A stretch of 64,000 nt of DNA from Roseiarcus sp963776665 (GCA_963776665.1 CAVZNQ010000032.1:1-64000), one strand, 5' to 3'. Positions 19,581-28,816 are shown, numbered from the stretch's first letter. Program-made: numbers and translations. Notes: generated by a model from the sequence alone, not told the origin.

Positions 19581-22091
19581 ATGCCCGCCCCGAAAAAACC
19601 TGCCCGCGCCGTGAAGTCCAAGGCCTCGCGGCCCGAGGTCCATCCGCTCGGCGAGCATCTGGCGGAGCTGCTCAATCCGGCTCTGGTCGAACCCAAGCCG
19701 CAAGAGTTCGGCCAAGGGTTTGGGGAGCGGCCGCAGCCGAAATTCGAGAGCGCGGCGCCCGAAAGCCATCCTCACGGCCTCACCGGCGCGCCGGCGAGCG
19801 CGGAATCGCTCAAGGAGCTGCTCGATGGCGGCGACCCCAACATCCGCAACCGCCCGCCCTGGGTTCCCCACCGGCCGCCACGGCCGGACAAGTCGGAGGG
19901 CGGGCGGCGGTTTCGCGTCGTCTCCGAGTTCAAGCCGGAGGGCGACCAGCCGCAGGCGATCGACGAACTGGTCAAGGGCGTGCGCGCCAACGAGCGCGAC
20001 CAGGTGCTGCTCGGCGTCACCGGCTCGGGCAAGACCTTCACCATGGCGAAAGTGATCGAGGCGACCCAGCGCCCGGCGCTCATCCTCGCGCCCAACAAGA
20101 CGCTCGCCGCCCAGCTCTACGGCGAGTTCAGGAGCTTCTTTCCTGACAACGCGGTCGAGTATTTCGTCTCCTACTACGACTATTACCAGCCGGAGGCCTA
20201 CGTCCCGCGCACCGACACCTATATCGAGAAGGAATCCGACATCAACGAGCAGATCGACCGCATGCGCCACTCGGCTACGCGGGCGCTGCTCGAGCGCGAC
20301 GACGTCATCATCGTCGCGTCGGTCTCCTGCATCTATGGCATCGGCTCGGTCGAGACCTATACCGCGATGACCTTCTCGCTCAAGCTCGGCGACAAGGTCG
20401 ACCAGCGCCAGCTCGTCAAGGACCTCGTGGCGCTGCAGTACAAGCGCGTGCAGGCCGGCGATTTCTCGCGCGGGCTGTTCCGGGTGCGCGGCGACACGAT
20501 CGAAGTGTTCCCGGCCCACTACGAGGATCGCGCCTGGCGAATCGGGATGTTCGGCGACGAGATCGAGTCGATCGTCGAGTTCGATCCGCTGACGGGGCAG
20601 AAGACGCAGGACCTCGAATTCGTCAAAATCTACGCCAACTCGCACTATGTGACGCCGCGCCCGACGCTGTTGCAATCGGTCGAGGCGATCAAGCTCGAGC
20701 TCAAGGAGCGCCTCGACCGGCTCAATCGACAGGGCCGGCTGCTCGAAGCGCAGCGGCTCGAGCAGCGCACGATCTTCGATCTCGAAATGCTCGAGGCGAC
20801 GGGCTCCTGCGCCGGCATCGAGAACTATTCGCGCTATCTGACCGGCCGCCGCCCCGGCGAGCCGCCGCCGACCCTGTTCGAATATCTGCCCGACAACGCG
20901 CTCGTGTTCACCGACGAGAGCCATGTGACCATCCCGCAGATCGGCGGCATGTACCGCGGCGACTACCGGCGCAAGGCGACGCTGGCCGAATACGGCTTCC
21001 GCCTGCCGTCATGCATGGACAATAGGCCGCTCAGGTTCGAGGAATGGGAGGCGATGCGGCCGCAGACGGTGCATGTCTCGGCGACGCCCGGACATTGGGA
21101 AATGGAGCAGACGGAAGGCGCCTTCATCGAGCAGGTCATCCGCCCGACCGGCCTCATCGACCCGCCGGTGGAGATCCGCCCGGCGCGCAGCCAGGTCGAC
21201 GACCTGCTCGGCGAGGTGAAGGAAGTCGCGCGGCGCGGCTATCGCACGCTGGTCACGGTGTTGACCAAGCGCATGGCTGAGGACCTCACCGAATATCTGC
21301 ATGAGAACGGCGTGCGCGTGCGCTACATGCATTCCGACATCGACACGATCGAGCGCATCGAGATCATCCGCGATCTGCGCCTCGGGGCCTTCGATGCGCT
21401 GGTCGGCATCAACCTTCTGCGCGAGGGCCTCGACATTCCCGAATGCGCACTCGTCGCCATCCTCGACGCCGACAAGGAAGGCTTTTTGCGCTCCGAGACG
21501 TCGCTGGTGCAGACGATCGGGCGCGCGGCGCGCAACGTCGACGGCAAGGTCGTGCTCTATGCCGACGTGGTCACCGGCTCGATCACGCGGGCGATGGAGG
21601 AGACCCAGCGGCGGCGCGAGAAGCAGACCGCCTACAACGAGGCCAACGGCATCACGCCGGCCTCGATCCGCCGCGGCATCCAGGACATTCTCGGGTCGGT
21701 CTACGAGGCGGACCACGTGACCGTCGACATCGGCCTCGCCGACGGGCCGGCGATCGGTCACAATCTGCAAGGGACGATCGCCGATCTCGAGAAGCGGATG
21801 AAGGAAGCGGCCGGCAACCTCGAATTCGAGGAGGCGGCCCGGCTGCGCGACGAGATCAAGCGCCTGCAATCGGTTGCGCTCGCGGTCGGCGACGATCCGC
21901 TGGCGCGCCAGATGGACATCGAGGCGACCGCCGGCGCTTACGCCGGCGAGCGCAAATTCGGCCGCGCCGCCAACCTGCCGTCGACGCGCCCGCGCAAACC
22001 GACCGACGAAGACATGGGCCCGCACAACTGGGGCGGCGGGGAGGCTCGGCCGAAGGGCGGGGGGAGGATGAGGGGTCGGCGTCGGGGGTGA
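19581..22091 (+). CDS. uvrB: UvrABC system protein B
   Basis: Helicase-like damage-verification subunit of nucleotide excision repair. The ATG at 19581 gives 836 residues. The first ~105 residues are a basic, proline-rich extension (MPAPKKPARAVKSKASRPEV...) absent from E. coli UvrB and common in this group. The core follows: FKPEGDQPQAIDELVKGV, Walker A GVTGSGKTFTM, beta-hairpin SYYDYYQPEAYVP, DESHVTIPQIGGMYRGD, and motif VI QTIGRAARN. The C-terminal UVR motif (NLEFEEAARLRDEIKRLQ), which contacts UvrC, is present. It is complete and in frame throughout. Confidence 0.97.
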   Translation: MPAPKKPARAVKSKASRPEVHPLGEHLAELLNPALVEPKPQEFGQGFGERPQPKFESAAPESHPHGLTGAPASAESLKELLDGGDPNIRNRPPWVPHRPPRPDKSEGGRRFRVVSEFKPEGDQPQAIDELVKGVRANERDQVLLGVTGSGKTFTMAKVIEATQRPALILAPNKTLAAQLYGEFRSFFPDNAVEYFVSYYDYYQPEAYVPRTDTYIEKESDINEQIDRMRHSATRALLERDDVIIVASVSCIYGIGSVETYTAMTFSLKLGDKVDQRQLVKDLVALQYKRVQAGDFSRGLFRVRGDTIEVFPAHYEDRAWRIGMFGDEIESIVEFDPLTGQKTQDLEFVKIYANSHYVTPRPTLLQSVEAIKLELKERLDRLNRQGRLLEAQRLEQRTIFDLEMLEATGSCAGIENYSRYLTGRRPGEPPPTLFEYLPDNALVFTDESHVTIPQIGGMYRGDYRRKATLAEYGFRLPSCMDNRPLRFEEWEAMRPQTVHVSATPGHWEMEQTEGAFIEQVIRPTGLIDPPVEIRPARSQVDDLLGEVKEVARRGYRTLVTVLTKRMAEDLTEYLHENGVRVRYMHSDIDTIERIEIIRDLRLGAFDALVGINLLREGLDIPECALVAILDADKEGFLRSETSLVQTIGRAARNVDGKVVLYADVVTGSITRAMEETQRRREKQTAYNEANGITPASIRRGIQDILGSVYEADHVTVDIGLADGPAIGHNLQGTIADLEKRMKEAAGNLEFEEAARLRDEIKRLQSVALAVGDDPLARQMDIEATAGAYAGERKFGRAANLPSTRPRKPTDEDMGPHNWGGGEARPKGGGRMRGRRRG

Positions 22092-22117
22092 GCATCCTTC
22101 CGTCAACATTTAAAATC

Positions 22118-22822
22118 CTATTTGTCTATCTTGGGCACGTGCAATGCCACGCGGTCGAACGCGTCCATAATGGGTTCCACAAACATTATCATCATGACGC
22201 ACGTAACCACGTGTCTCTGGATGCCTAGAACGCGCGGAGTGGCCTCGAAGAAGGTTACAGTGCCGTTCGTTCTATTTATCTCTCCGTAGGTGAAGAGGTG
22301 GCCGCTCGCATTGGGATGGCAAAACTCACTTAGGAAATCATAAGCGTCTCTGACACCAGGCACATCTCTATCAAGTTTATCCATGTAAGTAAGGATGCTT
22401 CGAGCCTGATAGCCTACGCCATCCGCGATCTGACCTTCGTTCCTAGTCGAGAATAGCTGCGTATTCGCGAATCCGTCGATCGAATCTATTTTCTCCGCTG
22501 CAACTAATTTCTCCAGCTCGTCTGCTGCGAATTTTGAAATTGCAATGGTCTCAAGTAGCGCTCGCCCGGCCAATATAGACCCAATTACGTTTTTTGCGTT
22601 CCACATGTCGCCACAGCCTGTGGCCAGCATCGTGATTCGATAAAGAAAAGATTGTTGCAACACGGCGCACTTCCAAGCCGTCTTTAAATCGACCAAAGGG
22701 CCAGTGACTGTAATTTCTCCTTTCCGGCGAGCAATCAGTCGCTCCAGGCAATTGTTATATTTCTCGACGTCCGCCCAATCGTCAATCGATACATCTATCA
22801 TGTCCCTGGCAAATCCGCTCAT
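22118..22822 (-). CDS. hypothetical protein with lower GC than its surroundings
   Basis: 234 residues, ATG at 22822. Base composition is close to half GC, clearly below the neighbouring uvrB, with AT-rich codons such as aat and att in use, so recent acquisition is likely. The central part (SILAGRALLETIAISKFAADELEKL ... AYDFLSEFCHPNASGHLFTY) is mostly alpha-helical. It recalls the DUF5677/HEPN-like pattern of a helical core with a conserved arginine-glutamate pair and a late histidine, but I cannot assign the family firmly. No partner gene such as a nucleotidyltransferase or restriction enzyme lies beside it. The function is unknown. Confidence 0.65.
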   Translation of the reverse strand: MSGFARDMIDVSIDDWADVEKYNNCLERLIARRKGEITVTGPLVDLKTAWKCAVLQQSFLYRITMLATGCGDMWNAKNVIGSILAGRALLETIAISKFAADELEKLVAAEKIDSIDGFANTQLFSTRNEGQIADGVGYQARSILTYMDKLDRDVPGVRDAYDFLSEFCHPNASGHLFTYGEINRTNGTVTFFEATPRVLGIQRHVVTCVMMIMFVEPIMDAFDRVALHVPKIDK

Positions 22823-22836
22823 GTTGAGTCAGGGAC

Positions 22837-23202
22837 CTAGAGCTTCTGGGCAGCCGCGCCGAACATGAAATCACCGGTCGTTCCGTCATTCAGCGTGAAG
22901 TGACCTCCCCCGCTCATCCCGTTGTAATCTCGCGTCGCAATGATGATGCCCTTGCGACCGTCACTGCAAAGGACCGGAATCGAAATTGTCAGAGACTGAT
23001 CGAGTGCGTTGTAGTCACCGCCGCAAGATAGCGTGCCGTTGCTAACGCTAAACGACCCGCCGCTCAAGGACGCGGTGGTCGTGCCTCGCATTATTCCGCC
23101 CGGAATGCCGCTGCTTACAACCGCCACAGGCTCTGTGACCGTACACCCGGCGGAGGTCACTGCGGTCGCGCACATAACCAGCACGGAACCCCGTCTCACC
23201 AC
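22837..23202 (-). CDS. small lipoprotein
   Basis: 121 residues with a type II signal peptide: hydrophobic SVLVMCATAVTSA followed by the lipobox cysteine in TSAGC. The mature part is rich in Gly and Ser with a repeated beta pattern (SLSGGSFSVSNGTLSCGGDY ... SGGGHFTLNDGTTGDFMFG), typical of a short beta-structured lipoprotein found in rhizobial-type genomes. It should sit in the periplasm attached to the inner or outer membrane. It follows the low-GC unknown gene on the same strand 14 bp upstream. The function is unknown. Confidence 0.7.
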   Translation of the reverse strand: MVRRGSVLVMCATAVTSAGCTVTEPVAVVSSGIPGGIMRGTTTASLSGGSFSVSNGTLSCGGDYNALDQSLTISIPVLCSDGRKGIIIATRDYNGMSGGGHFTLNDGTTGDFMFGAAAQKL

Positions 23203-23688
23203 CTGACCCTCCCCTCAAGACGCCTTCCGAATCGAAATGCGCGAAATGCGTCCCGGCCCGTCTTCCCTTGGGGAGAGGGGATGCGCGTCAGATGTCCGCG
23301 GTTGCGAAATCTCGCTCAGAAGCTCGCGGTTCCGGTTCCGCAAACTCCGACCCCGCCGACGTTGCAGCAGGCGAGAACGAAGCACTTGCCGTGTTCGGCG
23401 GCGTCGCAGCGGGGCTCATCCACGACGTAGCAAACCAGTTTGCGCGCCGTCTTCGCGCGGCTCGCTTCGTCGCGGGCCTGCGGGAAGCACGCTTTGATAT
23501 CCGGCGGGGCATGCCTCAACGAAGCCCGAGCCATCCTGCGGCCGTCGAGCGAGAACCGGAACCTCACGGAGGAATATGTGCGCTCGGCTCTCGTTAGAAA
23601 GCGTCCGTGAGGGGTCTGTCGGACGACCGACGCCTGAGACCCGACTGTCGCGCCGAGCGCGAAACGCGTGATCTCCGTCGATTTGCAC

Positions 23689-23778
23689 TCATTTCTGGCG
23701 CCGGACGCCGAACTCGGCAAGGATGCAAACCGCGAGAAATAGTCCGAGCAGGGCGATCGCCGCGCTTGTGTGTCGCAT
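23689..23778 (-). CDS. possible 29-residue single-helix membrane peptide
   Basis: The ATG at 23778 is preceded at 4-5 bases by AAGAGGGG, a strong ribosome site. The peptide reads MRHTSAAIALLGLFLAVCIL then AEFGVRRQK and stops: one hydrophobic helix followed by a positively charged tail. Nothing else supports it, so this is a small-protein candidate rather than a firm gene. Confidence 0.35.
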   Translation of the reverse strand: MRHTSAAIALLGLFLAVCILAEFGVRRQK

Positions 23779-24188
23779 GTGCCCCTCTTGCCAAATTCAC
23801 TTTGGTCGCTACGCCAGTCCCGATCGACCGAATTGAATGCCTTAAGGGGCGCGAAGCCCGAATTTGCGACGAAGCTTCACGCGCTCTGTTCAGGGTTGCA
23901 AGAAGGCAAAACTACCTAGGCCTGGCAGCAAGAAAATCTCAGTTCGATGCCCGGCCGTCCGGGGGCGCGCCTCTACGACAAGCGCTGCCTCAGCACCTCG
24001 ACGAGAGCGACTTTCTCTTCCGTTTTCCGAAAATCTAGGCTATGCTGCTATCGGTTGTCAGAAATACGAAGCGAGGCGAGCATGAAGAGGCGAACGGCCT
24101 ACCCGGCGCCAAGAGAGCCATAGCGAGGCGGATTCGAGCGGAAGGGGCATCAAAATCGCCCGCAAGTCCTTGAAAAGCCCAGATCTGC

Positions 24189-24216
24189 GGAAGCAGAAAA
24201 TTTGGATTCTGCTTCC
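24189..24216. repeat. inverted repeat near parS
   Basis: GGAAGCAGAA (24189-24198) and its complement TTCTGCTTCC (24207-24216) form a perfect 10-bp stem with an 8-base AT-rich spacer, 79 bp left of the parS palindrome. Confidence 0.5.
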
Positions 24217-24294
24217 CACCGCTTTGGATTTCCTTGCAATAGTTTTTGGTTTTGCTTCCTCTGGATTTGTGAAATTCTTCACCTCTCTTGGCAA

Positions 24295-24324
24295 GCGAAG
24301 TTGTTTCACGTGAAACAACTTCGC
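24295..24324. other. parS centromere site in a 30-bp perfect palindrome
   Basis: The 16-bp core TGTTTCACGTGAAACA at 24302-24317 is identical to the ParB-binding parS consensus. Seven further bases on each side (from GCGAAG on the left, its mirror CTTCGC on the right) extend the symmetry to 30 bp without mismatch. ParB loads here to organise the chromosome origin. parA and parB are not in this window, so the site is distal to its operon. parS sites usually lie near oriC, so this window is likely to be in the origin-proximal part of the chromosome. Confidence 0.85.
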
Positions 24325-24336
24325 ACGCTGCCCCCG

Positions 24337-24513
24337 TTACACGTGCGTGGTGTACGGCCCGAGCCCGCCGACCAGCCAAAGCACGATCAGAATCACCACG
24401 ATAAGGCCCAGCACGCCGCCGAGTCCCGGCCCGCCATAGGTGCGGTAGCCATAGTATCCGCCGCCGCCGCCGAAGAGCAGAATCAGGATGATGATGAGGA
24501 GGAGCAGGCCCAT
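24337..24513 (-). CDS. DUF3309 small membrane protein
   Basis: 58 residues from the ATG at 24513. Two hydrophobic stretches (GLLLLIIILILLFGGGGGYY and GGVLGLIVVILIVLWLVG) flank a Gly/Tyr-rich turn, the DUF3309 pattern. Such proteins are common in rhizobial-type bacteria, inner-membrane, and of unknown role. Confidence 0.8.
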   Translation of the reverse strand: MGLLLLIIILILLFGGGGGYYGYRTYGGPGLGGVLGLIVVILIVLWLVGGLGPYTTHV

Positions 24514-24668
24514 GATTGACTCCCGCAGGATCTGATCGACTTCCGGCGGCGCCGGAGCTACGTCCCCGTCAAACGCGCAGCGCCGCGCTTGGTTGCAGGG
24601 AAGCCGCAATTTTGTCAGGGCTGTCGCGACGCGGACGCCTTGTCGCCGCTTTCGATGGAACAAGAGCC

Positions 24669-25049
24669 ATGATCACAAAGCTGCTCAGCGACCACGTCGT
24701 GAAGACCTCGCCGTTCTGCGGGGCGATTCACGAGATCCTGACCGGCGCCGAATATTCCCCGAGCCTCGCGCTGGCGATCGACATCCGCGAGACGGTCGCG
24801 CATTTTCATAAGACCTTCGACGAAGTCTATTTCGTGCTCGACGGCGAGATTTCGCTCGCGCTGCACGACCCCGCGACGGGCAAGACGACCGAGCAGAGGC
24901 TCGGCGCCGACGAGCTTTGCGTCATCACCAAGGGCGTTCACCACAAGGTGGTCCGTTCCTCGGCGAAGAACCGGCTCTGCGTCATCTGCGTCCCGCATTT
25001 CGACCCGAGCGACGAGCACAAATCCGAGATCCTGGCGGCGGCGGCATAG
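24669..25049 (+). CDS. cupin domain protein
   Basis: 126 residues from the ATG at 24669. A single cupin barrel: metal motif HFHKTFDEVYFVLDGEISL supplies two histidines and a glutamate, and a later histidine appears in KGVHHKVV. It could be a small metal-dependent isomerase, a dioxygenase or a sugar-binding regulator; the sequence does not distinguish these. The dehydrogenase gene begins 36 bp downstream on the same strand, so they probably form an operon and act on related substrates. Confidence 0.82.
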   Translation: MITKLLSDHVVKTSPFCGAIHEILTGAEYSPSLALAIDIRETVAHFHKTFDEVYFVLDGEISLALHDPATGKTTEQRLGADELCVITKGVHHKVVRSSAKNRLCVICVPHFDPSDEHKSEILAAAA

Positions 25050-25085
25050 CCCCTTTCCCACAGGAGAGCGGAGCGGAGAATCTGA

Positions 25086-26161
25086 ATGCGGCGCTATCGG
25101 ATCGCGGTCATTCCCGGTGACGGGATCGGCAAGGAGGTCATTCCCGCCGGGCTCGAGGCGCTTCGCGCGGTCGCCGAGCGCGAGGGCGGGGTCGAGTTCG
25201 CCTTCGACCGCTTCGACTGGGGCTCGGACCTTTATCGCGAGACCGGCCGATGATGCCCGAGGACGGCCTCGATCAGATCAAGGGTCACGACGCGATCTAT
25301 TTCGGCGCTGTCGGCTCGCCCGACGTGCCCGACCACATCAGCCTCTGGGGCCTGAGGCTCGCGATCTGCCAGCCGTTCGACCAATACGCCAACGTCCGTC
25401 CGGCCCGGGTCCTGCCGGGGATAACAAGCCCGCTGCGCCAGGTGAGCGGCCCGGAGCTCGACTGGGTGATCGTGCGCGAGAATTCCGAGGGCGAATATGC
25501 CGGGGTCGGCGGGCGCGCGCATCGCGGCCTGCCGATCGAGGTCGCGACCGACGTCTCGATCATGACCCGCGCAGGCGTCGAGCGCATCTTCCGCTTCGCC
25601 TTCGCGCTCGCCCGCTCGCGGCCGCGCAAGCTGCTCACCGTCGTCACCAAGTCGAACGCCCAGCGCCACGCCATGGTGATGTGGGACGAAATCGCAGCGG
25701 AGATCGCAGGCGAGTTTCCGGACGTCGCGTGGGACAAGATGCTGGTCGACGCCATGACCATGCGAATGACGATCAGGCCCGCGAGCCTCGACACGATCGT
25801 CGCTTCGAACCTGCACGCCGACATCCTGTCCGATCTCGCCGCGGCGCTGGCGGGCTCGCTCGGCATCGCGCCGACCGCGAACCTCAACCCCGAGCGCGCC
25901 TATCCCTCGATGTTCGAACCGATCCACGGCTCGGCGTTCGATATCGCCGGCAAGGGAATCGCCAATCCGGTCGGCTCGTTCTGGACCGGAGCGATGATGC
26001 TCGAACACCTGGGCGAGAAGGCCGCCGCCGATCGGCTGATGCGCGCGATCGAGCGCGTCACGTCGAACCCTTTGCTGCACACGCCCGACCTCGGCGGGGC
26101 GGCCACCACCCGCGCGGTCACCGACGCTGTGATCGCCGCGATCCACGGCGAAAACGAGTAG
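25086..26161 (+). CDS. isocitrate/isopropylmalate-type dehydrogenase (tartrate/D-malate group), one frameshift
   Basis: NAD-dependent, metal-requiring decarboxylating dehydrogenase of the TtuC/DmlA group. The ATG at 25086 opens with MRRYRIAVIPGDGIGKEVIP. One missing base near 25,249 breaks the frame (ETGR runs into a stop; MMPEDGLDQIKGHDAIYFGA continues in the next frame). Later motifs are intact: IVRENSEGEYAGVGG, TKSNAQRHAMVMWDE (catalytic lysine), VDAMTMRM, and FEPIHGSAFDIAGKG. The GAVGSPDVPDHISLWG loop is that of the tartrate/D-malate dehydrogenases rather than LeuB. Because both halves are well conserved, an assembly error is more likely than decay. Confidence 0.85.
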
Positions 26162-26182
26162 CAAACTCTCGCGTGGTTACGG

Positions 26183-26241
26183 GGCGGGGCGCGTTTTCTC
26201 TGCGGTAGCCTGAATAGCGAAATCCCAAGGCGCGCCCCGCC
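26183..26241. terminator. inverted repeat between convergent genes
   Basis: GGCGGGGCGCG (26183-26193) and CGCGCCCCGCC (26231-26241) are perfectly complementary across a 37-base loop, located between the stop codons of the dehydrogenase and the NHL-repeat gene. It is a candidate bidirectional terminator without a marked T-run on either side. Confidence 0.4.
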
Positions 26242-27252
26242 TCAATCCTCGTGCGGCGTCAGCGCTAGAATTTGGTTGGAGGCGGCGACAAGGATCTTTC
26301 CGGCCGACAGGGCGATACCGGCAAAGGCGCTGTTGAACTTGATCGGCTGCTGATGCAGTCCCTGATCGGAACATGCGGTCGAAACGGTGTTCGAGAGTGG
26401 CGAATACATCCGCACGTGGCTGCCATCGGCGACCCACACCATGCCGGACGGGTCGACCGCCAGGCCGAACGGGCCTTCGAAGCTCGCCTGCAGAGCGGGC
26501 CGACCGTCCAGGAATTGCGATGGATCGGTCGGGGAGGCGGCGATCCCATTTCCGGCGACCGTCGTGACGACGCCGGCAGGGGATACGCGGCGGATGCGGT
26601 GATTGCCCGTGTCGGCGACGAAGAGATCACCCCCGGGCGTCACCGCGAGTCCGACCGGCCGGCTGAATTGAGCGACTGTCGGCGGACCATCAGCAAAGCC
26701 CTGAATGCCGACCGCCGCGACCGTACGCACCGCCATCACCCCTACGCTGGGCGTGAAGCGAAGCGGGAACCGCCGGATGCGATTGTGTTCCGTCACATAG
26801 ATGGTCGCGTCGTCGGCATCGATGGCCAGCGCCATCGGTCGAGTGAAGAGGGCGATCTCCATCAGTTCATCCACCCAGCCGTAGAGGAGCTGGTCGCCGG
26901 TCGGGCCGGCGGCAGTCGTCACAACGCCCGATACGTCGATCTTGCGTATCCGGTGATTGTTCTGATCGCCCACATAGAGGTTGCCCATCCGGTCGGAGAC
27001 GATGCCCGACGGACCCCGGAACAACGCGGTGGAAAGTGGGCCGTCGGCATTGCCGTCGGCGCGGCTCGTCAGGGTCGAAACCATCCCGTTTTCAATCTTC
27101 CGGATACCGTTGGAGAAGGTCTCGGTGACGTAGACCGCGCCAGTAGGGACCGACGCTATCCAACTGGGAGAGTCCAACATCGCCTCGGGGGCGGGCCCGT
27201 CTTGCGTTCCTTGGACGCCGGTCCCGGCGAAAGTTTTGAGCTCAAAGAACAT
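26242..27252 (-). CDS. NHL-repeat beta-propeller protein
   Basis: About 336 residues if started at the ATG 27252; a longer frame begins at 27420, but the extra residues look non-native. At least five NHL repeats are visible, e.g. GPSGIVSDRMGNLYVGDQNN then HRIRKIDVSGVVTTAAG, and GLAVTPGGDLFVADTGNHRI then RRVSPAGVVTTVAG, with a terminal propeller blade ending ALTPHED. No signal peptide is visible with this start, although extracellular location is common for such proteins. It converges with the dehydrogenase gene. The role is unknown; the fold usually binds proteins, RNA or glycans. Confidence 0.82.
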   Translation of the reverse strand: MFFELKTFAGTGVQGTQDGPAPEAMLDSPSWIASVPTGAVYVTETFSNGIRKIENGMVSTLTSRADGNADGPLSTALFRGPSGIVSDRMGNLYVGDQNNHRIRKIDVSGVVTTAAGPTGDQLLYGWVDELMEIALFTRPMALAIDADDATIYVTEHNRIRRFPLRFTPSVGVMAVRTVAAVGIQGFADGPPTVAQFSRPVGLAVTPGGDLFVADTGNHRIRRVSPAGVVTTVAGNGIAASPTDPSQFLDGRPALQASFEGPFGLAVDPSGMVWVADGSHVRMYSPLSNTVSTACSDQGLHQQPIKFNSAFAGIALSAGKILVAASNQILALTPHED

Positions 27253-27668
27253 TTCGACCTGCCCACGATAGAAACGCGTTCTCGGAACGAGCTCCAGAGA
27301 CTTCAAGTGCGGCCCGGACCGGTTTTTGAGAACCATATGCGAAAAGAAGGTAGCGGAGCGAGAGAGTTTCATTGGTCGGGGTCCAGGTCCGTGACCCGCG
27401 TCACACCGCGCTCTCAACACCCGATCGACAGCGAAAGCGACCGCAAAAGTCTCTCGGCGTCGCCGGCCGGCTATGAGGGGGCGAATCGCCGCACGCTTCC
27501 GATCATGGACAATCGGCGCTTCGATAGACCATAAAGCGCCGATGCCAAAAGCCGCGGGGCCTCGAATTCGTTTGCTCGTTCTCGAACCGCGCGTTGCCGG
27601 ACGACCGGGAGTTCTGCGTCGTGAATAAGGCCAGACTGCCTGAGATCGGCTTTGACTCGTACGACAGC
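27253..27668. other. 416-bp divergent intergenic region
   Basis: This gap separates the NHL gene from the yeiH-type gene. If either uses an upstream start (27420 and 27594 are possible), the gap shrinks to about 170 bp. I found no repeat or clear operator in it. Confidence 0.4.
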
Positions 27669-28712
27669 ATGGAAGGCCTCATCGCCATCGATTCCGCCGG
27701 GCCGCCCGGGCGGTTCGAGTCCTGGCCGCAGGCGAGGCTCATCCGCGCTGTCTACCCAGGCGTATTGGTCGCCGGCACCATCGCTCTCGCCTCGACCTGG
27801 CTCGGCCAGCATTACACGGCGCCCGTCATGCTGTTCGCGCTTCTGTTCGGCATGGCCTTCCACTTCCTGCACGAGGAGGGCCGGTGCGTCGCCGGGATCG
27901 AATTCACCTCGCGGTCGGTGCTGCGGGTCGGGGTCGGCCTGCTCGGGGTGCGGATCACGCTCGGACAAATCGCCTCGCTCGGCGGCTGGCCGGTGCTCAC
28001 CGTCATCGTCGGCGTCGCCACGACGATCGCGTTCGGGTTCCTGCTGGCGCGCCGGCTCGGCTTGTCGCCGATGTTTGGGGTTCTGTCGGGCGGCGCGGTC
28101 GCCATCTGCGGCGCTTCGGCGGCGCTGGCGATCGCCTCCGTCCTGCCGAGGAGCGACACCAGGGAGCGCGACACCATCCTCACCGTGGTCAGCGTCACCG
28201 CGCTGTCGACGCTGGCGATGATTCTCTATCCCGTATTCTCAACGTCGATCGGCCTCGACCACAAGCAGGCGGGGATCTTCATCGGCGGCACGATCCACGA
28301 CGTGGCGCAGGTCGTCGGCGCCGGCTACACGATCTCGAACGAGACCGGCGACATCGCCACCTATGTCAAGCTGCTCAGGGTGGCGATGCTGCTGCCGGCG
28401 GTGTTCGCGATTTCGTTTCTCGTCGCGCGGCGCGGCGGCCAGGCTGAGAGTGCGCGGGCGACGCTGCCGATGTTTCTCGTCGGTTTCGCCGCCCTCGTCG
28501 TCGTGAACTCGCTTGGGTTCGTGCCGCGAGCGGTCATCGACCTCGCCAACGACGTGTCGCGCTGGTGCCTGGTGGCGGCGATCGCGGCGCTTGGCATGAA
28601 GACTTCGTTCAAGGCGCTGTTCGAGGTCGGATGGCGGCCGGTCGGGCTCATGGTCGCCGAGACTTTGTGGATCGCGGCGCTGGTGCTGTTTTCGGTCAAG
28701 ATGATTATCTAA
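27669..28712 (+). CDS. YeiH family (UPF0324) putative sulfate exporter
   Basis: 347 residues from the ATG at 27669 (an earlier start at 27594 would add 25 residues). About ten membrane helices carry family motifs: RVGVGLLGVRITLGQI, GLSPMFGVLSGGAVAICGAS, GTIHDVAQVVGAGY and AALGMKTSF. The UPF0324 family is annotated as putative sulfate exporters. The next gene, msrA, is a methionine repair enzyme about 100 bp downstream on the same strand; both touch sulfur chemistry, but a shared role is only a suggestion. Confidence 0.87.
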   Translation: MEGLIAIDSAGPPGRFESWPQARLIRAVYPGVLVAGTIALASTWLGQHYTAPVMLFALLFGMAFHFLHEEGRCVAGIEFTSRSVLRVGVGLLGVRITLGQIASLGGWPVLTVIVGVATTIAFGFLLARRLGLSPMFGVLSGGAVAICGASAALAIASVLPRSDTRERDTILTVVSVTALSTLAMILYPVFSTSIGLDHKQAGIFIGGTIHDVAQVVGAGYTISNETGDIATYVKLLRVAMLLPAVFAISFLVARRGGQAESARATLPMFLVGFAALVVVNSLGFVPRAVIDLANDVSRWCLVAAIAALGMKTSFKALFEVGWRPVGLMVAETLWIAALVLFSVKMII

Positions 28713-28816
28713 GCGTTTGGCCGGGCGCCTCCTCAGGAGTTGTTCGCCCGGTCGCAACCTGCTGTAACGAACGCCAGATCGCGGCGAATATTCTGGCGAC
28801 AAGAGGAGCTTTATCC

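Larger units (their letters stand above)
23203..24336. other. 1.1-kb gene-poor region
   Basis: No open frame here has a recognisable protein family or a convincing start; long frames are GC-skew shadows. It contains a possible 29-residue membrane peptide (23689-23778), an inverted repeat (24189-24216) and a parS palindrome (24295-24324), each listed separately. The stretch from about 24,180 to 24,300 is AT-rich and has loose repeats of TTTGGATT and TGCTTCC. Confidence 0.6.

Noticed and set aside
23268..24038. Two medium plus-strand frames in the gene-poor region
   Set aside because: No recognisable motif, poor starts and arginine-rich composition typical of spurious frames.
24058..24318. Minus-strand frame beginning MFHVKQ, as the start of rsmG (gidB) often does
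   Set aside because: Only the parS palindrome produces these residues; the rest does not match the methyltransferase family.
28721..28751. Inverted repeat CCGGGCG / CGCCCGG after the YeiH gene
   Set aside because: Short stem with a long loop and no T-run; not convincing as a terminator or riboswitch.
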